Shown: one piece after another, positions 7,203 through 13,277 of the stretch
Layout of the letters: each line of letters opens with the position of its first letter
Position numbering within the stretch: the stretch's first letter is position 1
Origin: an uncultured Lachnospiraceae bacterium
GTDB taxonomy: Bacteria > Bacillota > Clostridia > Lachnospirales > Lachnospiraceae
Assembly: GCA_910588965.1 (NCBI GenBank)
Contig: CAJUSO010000027.1
Coordinates: forward strand, 1 to 27,800
Length of the DNA stretch: 27,800 bases
Reading direction: 5' to 3'
Made by a program: the position numbers and the translations under genes
Notes under the pieces: model-generated
What the model was told of the DNA's origin: nothing
Database searches by the model: none
What the model saw: the letters and a program-made list of their open reading frames with translations, nothing else

Positions 7203-7640
7203 ATGGACTTATCAAATTTACGTCCGGCCAAAGGCTCAAAACACAATAGCTTCAGGAGAGGCCGCGGGCACGGTTCAGGAAATGGTAAAACGGCAGGTAA
7301 GGGGCACAAAGGCCAGAAAGCCCGCTCCGGCGCAACAAGGCCAGGCTTCGAAGGCGGCCAGATGCCATTATACAGGCGGATCCCCAAGCGCGGGTTCACC
7401 AACAGGAACTCCAAGGATATCGTTGCAGTTAACGTAGATGTACTGGAAGTATTTGACAATGATACCGTTGTAACAATAGAGCTGCTCAAAGAACGAAAAA
7501 TTATCAAGAATCCAAGAGATGGCGTTAAGATTCTGGGAAATGGAGACCTTACCAAGAAACTTACAGTGCAGGTAAATGCTTTCAGCGCAGGCGCAAAGGA
7601 AAAAATTGAAGCTCTTGGTGGAAAAGCAGAGGTGGTTTAA
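7203..7640 (+). CDS. rplO: 50S ribosomal protein L15
   Basis: L15 is a late-assembling 50S protein. The 145-residue product has the glycine- and basic-rich N-terminal arm (MDLSNLRPAKGSKHN, GRGHGSGNGKTAGKGHKGQKARSG) and the segment GFEGGQMPLYRRIPKRGFTN, then the globular end VQVNAFSAGAKEKIEALGGKAEVV. ATG 7203 follows AAGGAGGTG. A longer open frame in another phase (7195-7437) is a shadow. The TAA (7638-7640) overlaps the secY ATG by one base. Confidence 0.98.
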   Translation: MDLSNLRPAKGSKHNSFRRGRGHGSGNGKTAGKGHKGQKARSGATRPGFEGGQMPLYRRIPKRGFTNRNSKDIVAVNVDVLEVFDNDTVVTIELLKERKIIKNPRDGVKILGNGDLTKKLTVQVNAFSAGAKEKIEALGGKAEVV

Positions 7641-8959
7641 TGCTGGAAACACTCCGTAACGCATTTAAAATTAAAGATATCCGGAACCGCATCTTTTATA
7701 CCTTAGTCATGCTGGTGGTAATCAGGATCGGTTCCCAGCTGCCCCTCCCTGGCGTAAACAGCGAGGTAATCGCCAATTGGTTTGCCAGCCAGGGCACGGA
7801 CGCATTGAATTTCTTTGATGCAATCACTGGCGGGTCCTTTGAGGAAATGTCCGTATTTGCATTGAATATCACACCTTATATTACATCATCCATTATCATG
7901 CAGCTTCTGACGATTGCAATCCCGAAGTTAGAAGAACTGCAGAAAGATGGGGAAGACGGCAGGAAGAAAATCGCAGAATTTACCCGTTATGTAACGGTTG
8001 TCCTTGCATTAATCCAGTCCGTTGCTATGGCAATCGGCTTTGGCCGGGGCGGTTACCTGGATAAATTTGACTTCCTGCATGTGGTGATGATGGTGACAGC
8101 CTTGACAGCAGGTTCTGCTGTCCTGATGTGGATTGGCGAGAGGATTACGGAAAAGGGCGTGGGGAACGGTATCTCCATCGTACTGACAATCAACATTATT
8201 TCCCGTATCCCGGAAGACTTGATGACCCTGTACACACAGTTTATCGCAAATGCCTCCAATGTGGGGAATGCAATCATTGCAGCTGCAGTTATCCTTGCAG
8301 TCATCTTAGTGACGGTTGTGTTTGTCATTATCCTGCAGGATGGGCAGCGTAAGATCCCTGTCCAGTACAGCAAGAAGATCCAAGGCAGGAAACAGGTGGG
8401 CGGCCAGTCCTCCCATATCCCGCTGAAGGTGAATACGGCAGGGGTTATCCCAATTATCTTTGCACAGTCCATTATGCAGTTCCCAGTTGTCATTGCTTCT
8501 ATTATGGGCAAAGGGAATGGCAATGGGATTGGCAGCAAGATTCTCCATGGCTTGTCCCAGTCTTACTGGTGCAACCCGGAACAGCCGGTTTACAGCATCG
8601 GTTTGCTGGTATATATTGTGTTGGTTGTTGCATTCGCATACTTCTACACATCCATTACCTTCAACCCGCTGGAAATCGCAAATAACATGAAACGTCAGGG
8701 AGGCTTCATCCCAGGCATCCGCCCAGGCAAGCCGACCAGCGACTATTTGAACAAAATCCTGAATTATATCGTATTTATCGGGGCTGTAGGCCTTACCATC
8801 GTGGCCGTTATCCCGATTTTCTTCAATGGGGTATTCCGTGCGAATGTGTCTTTTGGTGGGACATCCATCATCATTATTGTGGGCGTAATCATTGAGACCT
8901 TGAAGCAGATTGAATCCCAGATGCTGGTACGTTATTACAAAGGGTTTTTGAACGACTAA
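7640..8959 (+). CDS. secY: Protein translocase channel subunit SecY
   Basis: SecY forms the membrane pore of the Sec translocon with SecE/SecG and accepts SecA- or ribosome-delivered proteins. The 439-residue protein has ten hydrophobic segments. It starts MLETLRNAFKIKDIRNRIFYTLVMLVVIRIGSQLPLPGV and contains the family stretches ITPYITSSIIMQLL (first signature) and GGQSSHIPLKVNTAGVIPIIFAQSIM. The C-terminal part has GGFIPGIRPGKPTSDYLNKIL and an end of IIETLKQIESQMLVRYYKGFL. Translation is coupled to rplO by a one-base overlap. A strong hairpin lies directly after its stop. Confidence 0.99.
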   Translation: MLETLRNAFKIKDIRNRIFYTLVMLVVIRIGSQLPLPGVNSEVIANWFASQGTDALNFFDAITGGSFEEMSVFALNITPYITSSIIMQLLTIAIPKLEELQKDGEDGRKKIAEFTRYVTVVLALIQSVAMAIGFGRGGYLDKFDFLHVVMMVTALTAGSAVLMWIGERITEKGVGNGISIVLTINIISRIPEDLMTLYTQFIANASNVGNAIIAAAVILAVILVTVVFVIILQDGQRKIPVQYSKKIQGRKQVGGQSSHIPLKVNTAGVIPIIFAQSIMQFPVVIASIMGKGNGNGIGSKILHGLSQSYWCNPEQPVYSIGLLVYIVLVVAFAYFYTSITFNPLEIANNMKRQGGFIPGIRPGKPTSDYLNKILNYIVFIGAVGLTIVAVIPIFFNGVFRANVSFGGTSIIIIVGVIIETLKQIESQMLVRYYKGFLND

Positions 8960-8960
8960 A

Positions 8961-9002
8961 GTGTGCCAGGGGAGGTGCCATAGGGCATCTCCTGCGGTGC
9001 AC
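8961..9002 (+). promoter_or_regulatory. Hairpin directly after secY; 258-nt secY-adk gap
   Basis: A two-part stem: GTGTGCC (8961-8967) with GGTGCAC (8996-9002), allowing G-U pairs, enclosing GGAGGTGCC (8971-8979) with GGCATCTCC (8984-8992), loop ATAG. No T-run follows, so it resembles an mRNA 3'-end stabiliser or attenuator more than an intrinsic terminator. The rest of the gap (to 9217) holds another small dyad, GCGCAGC/GCTGCGC at about 9076-9091. I see no convincing promoter or gene there. Confidence 0.45.
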
Positions 9003-9217
9003 GGGAGCGTGTTTGGAAATTGCTTTCTGCCGGATGTGGCCCACTGAGTAGGAGATTTTTGGCCAAGTGAAGGAGGCGCAGCGGGCTGCGCTGGCCGGAT
9101 TTGGCGTAACTATCAAGCTAAGTGGCGCCAGCAGCCGGCGGGAATGGATTTTCAAGCACGCTTTAGCATCGTTTTGTGGAAGGTTAGGGCATAGAATAGG
9201 CAAAGGAGGAGATAGGT

Positions 9218-9862
9218 ATGAAAATTATTATGTTAGGTGCGCCAGGCGCAGGAAAAGGGACACAGGCAAAGCAGATTGCCGATAAATATGCAATCCCGCA
9301 TATTTCCACTGGGGATATTTTCCGTGCGAACCTGAAGGCAGGGACAGAACTGGGGAAGAAGGCAAAAGAATATATGGATCAGGGGCTTTTAGTGCCAGAC
9401 GAGCTGACCTGCGACCTGGTCATGGACCGCATCAGCCAGGATGACTGCAAGAACGGCTTCGTGCTGGACGGCTTCCCAAGGACCATCCCACAGGCAGAGG
9501 CCCTGGACGCAGCCTTAGCAAAAATCAATGAGAAAATGGAATATGCCATTGACGTGGATGTGCCGGATGAGAATATCGTGAACCGTATGTCCGGAAGGCG
9601 CGCATGCTTAAATTGCGGCGCAACGTACCATATTGTCTCCATCCCCACCAAGGTAGAAGGCATATGCGACCGCTGCGGCAGCCCTGTAGTATTGCGTGAC
9701 GACGACCAGCCGGAGACGGTGAAGAAGCGCCTGGATGTATACCACGAGCAGACACAGCCATTGATTGACTATTACAAGGAGCAGGATATTTTAAGGACCG
9801 TAGATGGAACACAGCCAATGGAAGACGTATTTGGCGCCATCGTAGAGATTTTAGGAGCGTAG
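9218..9862 (+). CDS. adk: Adenylate kinase (zinc-lid form)
   Basis: Adk interconverts ATP + AMP and 2 ADP in the cytosol. The 214-residue product begins MKIIMLGAPGAGKGTQAKQIA, with the P-loop GAPGAGKGT at residues 7-15. The NMP-binding part has ISTGDIFRANL and DGFPRTIPQAEAL. The lid carries four cysteines as CLNC and CDRC (about residues 130-153), the zinc-binding lid of Gram-positive enzymes. The length is typical. ATG 9218 follows AAAGGAGGAG. In Firmicutes adk commonly sits between secY and map, as here. Confidence 0.99.
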   Translation: MKIIMLGAPGAGKGTQAKQIADKYAIPHISTGDIFRANLKAGTELGKKAKEYMDQGLLVPDELTCDLVMDRISQDDCKNGFVLDGFPRTIPQAEALDAALAKINEKMEYAIDVDVPDENIVNRMSGRRACLNCGATYHIVSIPTKVEGICDRCGSPVVLRDDDQPETVKKRLDVYHEQTQPLIDYYKEQDILRTVDGTQPMEDVFGAIVEILGA

Positions 9863-9866
9863 GGGG

Positions 9867-10655
9867 ATGTCGGTATCAATTAAATCTGCCAGAGAAATTG
9901 AATTAATGCGGGCAGCAGGTAAAATCCTGGCAAAAGTCCATGAAAACCTTCAGAATGAATTAAGGGAAGGAATGTCCACATATGAGGTGGACCGTTTGGG
10001 GGAAGAAATCATACAGAGTTATGGCTGTATCCCATCCTTCAAGGATTATAACGGTTACCCAGCCTCAATATGCGTGTCAGTGAATAACGAAGTGGTGCAC
10101 GGGATCCCATCCAAAAAGCATTTGCTCCGGGAAGGGGATATCGTAAGCCTAGACATCGGGGTCATATACAAGGGCTACCATTCAGATGCCGCAAGGACCC
10201 ATGGGATAGGCGAAATCTCAAAAGAGGCTGCCCTGCTGATTGAACGGACACGGCAGAGTTTTTTTGAAGGCATCCAGTACGCAAGGGAAGGATACCATCT
10301 TCATAAAATTTCAAATGCCATCGCTGCTCATGCAGAAAGCTTTGGCTATGGCGTAGTGCGGGATCTGGTGGGCCACGGGATAGGCACCCGCCTCCATGAG
10401 GATCCGCAGATACCGAATTTCACCCAGAAAAGCAGGGGCGTGCGGCTGCGTGCCGGCATGACATTGGCAATCGAACCCATGATTAATGCAGGGCGTTTTG
10501 ATGTAGAGTGGCAGAACGATAACTGGACGGTTGTGACACAAGACGGCTCATTATCTGCCCATTACGAAAATACGGTTTTAATTACATCCGGCGAACCAGA
10601 AATATTGACCCTAACCGAAGGCGAGGCCGAAAGCAACTTAGCGAAGGCAAGGTGA
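9867..10655 (+). CDS. map: Methionine aminopeptidase, type I
   Basis: Removes initiator Met from new proteins with a two-metal centre. The 262-residue product shows the pita-bread ligands: the two Asp in SLDIGVIYKGYHSDAARTHG, the His in GHGIGTRLHEDP, the Glu in AIEPMI and the Glu in YENTVLIT. It starts IKSAREIELMRAAGKILAKVHENL after the initial MSVS. The start lies 4 nt after adk; AGGAGCG inside the adk end is the likely ribosome binding site. The last ten or so residues, EGEAESNLAKAR, are encoded by the first copy of the downstream 68-bp repeat. The C-terminal tail therefore seems to have been replaced or extended by repeat DNA. Confidence 0.98.
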   Translation: MSVSIKSAREIELMRAAGKILAKVHENLQNELREGMSTYEVDRLGEEIIQSYGCIPSFKDYNGYPASICVSVNNEVVHGIPSKKHLLREGDIVSLDIGVIYKGYHSDAARTHGIGEISKEAALLIERTRQSFFEGIQYAREGYHLHKISNAIAAHAESFGYGVVRDLVGHGIGTRLHEDPQIPNFTQKSRGVRLRAGMTLAIEPMINAGRFDVEWQNDNWTVVTQDGSLSAHYENTVLITSGEPEILTLTEGEAESNLAKAR

Positions 10656-10826
10656 AAGCGCAGCCTTAGCTTAGTGCGAGGCCGTTCTGAGAGGCCGAAA
10701 GCAACTTAGTGAAGGCAAGGTGAAAGCGCAGCCTTAGCTTAGTGCGAGGCCGTTCTGAGAGGCCGAAAGCAACTTAGTGAAGGCAAGGTGAAAGCGCAGC
10801 CTTAGCTTAGTGCGAGGCCGTTCTGT
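10623..10826 (+). repeat. 68-bp tandem repeat, three copies, overlapping the map 3' end
   Basis: Three near-identical 68-bp units at 10623-10690, 10691-10758 and 10759-10826, each starting GAGGCCGAAAGCAACTTAG and ending GAGGCCGTTCTG(A/T). The only differences I see are one C/T change in copy 1 and the final base of copy 3. The unit is not a multiple of three, so it cannot encode a repeated peptide. Each unit contains AAGGC/GCCTT arms that could fold in RNA. There are no spacers between units, so this is not a CRISPR array. Copy 1 includes the map stop codon. Confidence 0.95.
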
Positions 10827-10843
10827 GAGATTAGCGAAACCGA

Positions 10844-10923
10844 GCCAAAGGCGAGAGTAGAGTTTAGCGAACAGGACTTCCCTGCCAAAGGCGAGAGTTG
10901 GGTTTAGCGAACAGGACTTCCTT
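10844..10923 (+). repeat. 40-bp tandem repeat, two copies
   Basis: Two adjacent 40-bp units, 10844-10883 and 10884-10923, starting GCCAAAGGCGAGAGT and ending with TTTAGCGAACAGGACTTCC(C/T)T, with three differences. They follow the 68-bp array and share the short word TTAGCGAA with it. A related word also occurs in the rpsN-rpsH gap at about 4990-5000. Together with the 68-bp units they fill most of the 286-nt gap between map and the next gene. No gene is evident in the gap. Confidence 0.92.
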
Positions 10924-10941
10924 ATAGAAAGGAATTAATGT

Positions 10942-11217
10942 ATGGATATCAAGTTAGCATTATCCAAATCGGGTCATGACAAAGACAGCATTTATGTAAT
11001 TATAAAAGAAGAAGCCGATATGGTCTATCTGGCTGATGGAAGGTGTAAGCCCTTAGAAAAGCCAAAAAAGAAAAACAGAAAGCATATTCAGAAAATAGAA
11101 AAGCTTCCGAAAGAAATTACAGAGGTCTTTACGCAGGAGAATTTTCGGAATGAAGAAATAAAGCGAGCCATTAAGCTCTATCAGAGGCGCAGGGACGGCC
11201 TGCAGCCTGATGCTTGA
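10942..11217 (+). CDS. KOW-domain RNA-binding protein (L14e/L6e/L27e-like)
   Basis: A 91-residue basic protein of the short bacterial KOW family related to eukaryotic/archaeal L14e, often found between map and infA in Clostridia. Its role is not established; ribosome association is assumed from the context. Visible features: a KOW-like first half (LSKSGHDKDSIYVIIKEEADMVYLADGRCKPLE), the family block KPKKKNRKHIQKIEK (about residues 39-54) and a basic helical C-terminus. ATG 10942 follows AAAGGAA. The usual N-terminal G-x-V-x-S-x-A-G-R-D pattern is slightly altered here to LALSKSGHDKDS. The gap to infA is 29 nt. Confidence 0.85.
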   Translation: MDIKLALSKSGHDKDSIYVIIKEEADMVYLADGRCKPLEKPKKKNRKHIQKIEKLPKEITEVFTQENFRNEEIKRAIKLYQRRRDGLQPDA

Positions 11218-11246
11218 ACGAACATGTATAATCAGGAGGAAACAGA

Positions 11247-11465
11247 ATGTCGAAAGCAGATGTCATTGAGGTAGAAGGAACAGTTGTTGAGAAATTGCCA
11301 AACGCCATGTTCCAGGTGGAATTAGAAAATGGGCACCAGATTCTGGCCCATATCAGCGGGAAGCTGAGGATGAACTTCATCCGTATCCTGCCAGGAGACC
11401 GCGTGACCATTGAAATGTCCCCTTATGACCTGACGAAAGGAAGGATTATCTGGAGGGATAAATAA
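11247..11465 (+). CDS. infA: Translation initiation factor IF-1
   Basis: IF-1 occupies the 30S A site during initiation. The 72-residue S1/OB-fold product is complete: MSKADVIEVEGTVVEKLPNAMFQVELENGH, then ILAHISGKLRMNFIRILPGDRVTIEMSPYDLTKGRIIWR. AGGAGGA lies 6-7 nt upstream of ATG 11247. It is the last gene of the ribosomal cluster in this window: a terminator follows and rpmJ, normally immediately downstream, is not present. Confidence 0.99.
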   Translation: MSKADVIEVEGTVVEKLPNAMFQVELENGHQILAHISGKLRMNFIRILPGDRVTIEMSPYDLTKGRIIWRDK

Positions 11466-11521
11466 GCTGCATCTAAAGGCACGGACATCCTACAGGGTGG
11501 TTTGCTGCCATAAAAGATAAG

Positions 11522-11563
11522 AAAAATCCCCAAACTGTGCTGGGACACGGTCTGGGGATTTTT
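11522..11563. terminator. Bidirectional terminator between infA and aroC
   Basis: AAAAATCCCCA (11522-11532) is perfectly complementary to TGGGGATTTTT (11553-11563), and the inner ACTGTG/CACGGT extends the stem. The T-run on the plus strand ends infA transcription; the A-run at the other arm gives a T-run on the minus strand for aroC. The 294-nt infA-aroC interval otherwise holds only this terminator and one copy of a dispersed repeat. Confidence 0.92.
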
Positions 11564-11619
11564 ACTTTATAGGATTAAGAAAGGCCGTATTGCTGTAAAG
11601 CATGAAAGCCCATGGCTTT

Positions 11620-11709
11620 CCTATCAGATAAGGCCCATTGTGGGATGCGCACCCGCACACGAGGGAAAGGATTGCTTCGCAATTGTGCCCGGCGCGTCAA
11701 AGCATGCAA
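11620..11709 (+). repeat. Dispersed structured repeat, copy A
   Basis: Similar to a second copy at 25681-25771. In the core (11642-11702), about 61 aligned bases differ by roughly five substitutions and one indel. The core contains GCACCCGCACA, GAGGGAAA, ATTGCTTCGCAAT and TTGTGC; GCACA/TGTGC and ATTGC/GCAAT can form nested stems. Translated, it gives the RTRTRGK-type reading frame that is often miscalled as a small gene. Here it lies between two convergent genes. Confidence 0.8.
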
Positions 11710-11759
11710 ATACAGGATAGCATATACAGAAATCTTTTTCCATCTGCCCTGTTGCAAGA

Positions 11760-12893
11760 TTAATCATGCTTTTGATAGAAGCCTGCAATCTCCTCCATTT
11801 TGGCTCCCATGTTTTCTATCATTAAATCCAGCAAGGTAAGGGCTGCCATAGCTTCCACCACTACGACTGCCCGTGGTACGATAATAGGGTCGTGCCGCCC
11901 ATGGATGGAAATCTCAATCGGTTCCCCAGATGCAGTCACAGTTTTCTGCGTGGATGCAACGGAAGGCGTAGGTTTTATGGCCGCGCGGAAAATGATGGGG
12001 CTCCCGTTGCTGATGCCGCCCAAAATCCCTCCGGCATGGTTAGTGGAAGTCATGGTGCGGCCATTTTTTCTCTCAAAGCTGTCATTATTTTCAAGCCCGG
12101 TCGAAGCGGCGGCGGCAAATCCATCCCCAATCTCAAACCCCTTCACAGCCCCAATCGAGAAAATAGCCTTCGCCAGGTCTGCGTCCAGCTTGTCAAAAAC
12201 AGGCTCCCCAATCCCCGCAGGGACCCCGGTTATCATGCATTCGATTATCCCCCCCGCAGAATCCATCTGTTCCATACATGCAGAAAGGTACTCCTGCGCC
12301 TGTACGGAGGATTCCAAATCCGGCATATACAGAGGGTTAGAAAGGATCCGCCGGGAGGCTTCTGCAAAAGGCTCCGCCAGCAGCATCTCCGGGGTCTGCG
12401 GGACTGTAACCGGCCCAATTGCGCGGGCATAGGTGAGGAAGGAGATGCCAAGCTGTGCCAGGATTTTAATAGCAATTGCGCCCCCGGCCACCCTCCCAAT
12501 CGTTTCCCGCCCGGAAGAGCGCCCGCCGCCCCGGTAATCCCGGAACCCATATTTCTGGTCAAAAGTATAATCTGCGTGCCCTGGCCGGTAATAGGAGGCA
12601 ATGTCCCCATAGTCCCGGGAACGCTGGTCTTTGTTATAGACGGCCAGGCTGATGGGGGTGCCGGTGGTCTTTCCCTCAAAGGTCCCGGAGAGGATTTCCA
12701 CAGCGTCCGCCTCATTTCTCTGGGTAGAGAATTTTGACTGTCCAGGCTTCCTTCTGTCCAGGAATCCCTGGATATCCGCTTCCGCCAGGGGAAGCCCCGC
12801 CGGGCATCCGTCGATGACGGCGCCGATTCCCTTTCCATGGGATTCCCCCCAAGTCGTTATTCTAAAATGTTTTCCAAATGTTGAGCCTGCCAT
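11760..12893 (-). CDS. aroC: Chorismate synthase
   Basis: Converts 5-enolpyruvylshikimate 3-phosphate to chorismate using reduced FMN, the last shared step to aromatic amino acids. The 377-residue product has all three family signatures: GESHGKGIGAVIDGCPAG near residue 15, GFRDYRGGGRSSGRETIGRVAGGA (about 116-139), and near the C-terminus GRHDPIIVPRAVVVVEAMAA. FMN/phosphate-binding residues lie in SKFSTQRNEAD and TNHAGGILGG. The start is supported by AGGAGGTTT 6-8 nt upstream on the minus strand. It is monocistronic, with its own promoter at 13014-13042 and the shared terminator beyond its 3' end. Confidence 0.98.
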   Translation of the reverse strand: MAGSTFGKHFRITTWGESHGKGIGAVIDGCPAGLPLAEADIQGFLDRRKPGQSKFSTQRNEADAVEILSGTFEGKTTGTPISLAVYNKDQRSRDYGDIASYYRPGHADYTFDQKYGFRDYRGGGRSSGRETIGRVAGGAIAIKILAQLGISFLTYARAIGPVTVPQTPEMLLAEPFAEASRRILSNPLYMPDLESSVQAQEYLSACMEQMDSAGGIIECMITGVPAGIGEPVFDKLDADLAKAIFSIGAVKGFEIGDGFAAAASTGLENNDSFERKNGRTMTSTNHAGGILGGISNGSPIIFRAAIKPTPSVASTQKTVTASGEPIEISIHGRHDPIIVPRAVVVVEAMAALTLLDLMIENMGAKMEEIAGFYQKHD

Positions 12894-13013
12894 GCGTAGA
12901 AACCTCCTGAAATATTTGAAAATGATACAGCAGCGGTTCGGTATCGTAATCCTTTATGGGGGAGTCCTTCCACGGATACCCTCCCCGTCCGTAAGATGCG
13001 ATACCTTATTCCC

Positions 13014-13042
13014 ATTATATCGGCAAACCCCACCCATTGCAA
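13014..13042 (-). promoter_or_regulatory. Sigma-A-type promoter for aroC
   Basis: On the minus strand TTGCAA (13037-13042) and TATAAT (13014-13019) are separated by exactly 17 nt, about 120 nt upstream of the aroC ATG. The leader contains a GGGGAG/CTCCCC dyad near 12959-12986. The 384-nt interval between aroC and the LRR gene holds this promoter and the divergent one at 13202-13230. I see no T-box or other recognisable riboswitch and no gene. Confidence 0.75.
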
Positions 13043-13201
13043 TAGAAAATAACATACAGGAGCCCCCCTCTTCCTGCCTGTTTTTTGGTGGAAAGCAAAA
13101 ATAGATACCCCCTGTTACGATGATATGGACGCAGGACAGGGCATCCGCAAACGCGGCATTGCATGTCCCATGGCCCTATGGCAGCTTGCATTTGTTTTCC
13201 A

Positions 13202-13230
13202 TTGTAAATAAAACATAGGGATGGTATAAT
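13202..13230 (+). promoter_or_regulatory. Extended -10 promoter for the LRR/transglutaminase gene
   Basis: TTGTAA (13202-13207), 17-nt spacer, TATAAT (13225-13230) preceded by TGG (extended -10). The ATG of the gene is 47 nt downstream with GGAGG at 13266-13270. A near-consensus sigma-A promoter implies the gene is transcribed alone. Confidence 0.75.
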
Positions 13231-13277
13231 TTAACAGAAGGTTTAAGATAATCTGATGAAGGGATGGAGGAGCGGAT

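Noticed and set aside
9067..9285. Open frame of 72 codons between secY and adk
   Set aside because: It overlaps the adk start in another frame, lacks a ribosome binding site and has no family-like pattern.
10623..10826. CRISPR-like array
   Set aside because: The 68-bp units abut directly with no unique spacers, and no cas genes are present.
11612..11839. Open frame of 75 codons rich in Arg after infA
   Set aside because: It lies over the dispersed repeat and runs antisense into aroC; the same reading frame appears in the other copy (25674-25883), indicating a repeat artefact.
11892..12737. Long plus-strand frame of 281 codons
   Set aside because: It is antisense to aroC, which carries all chorismate synthase signatures.
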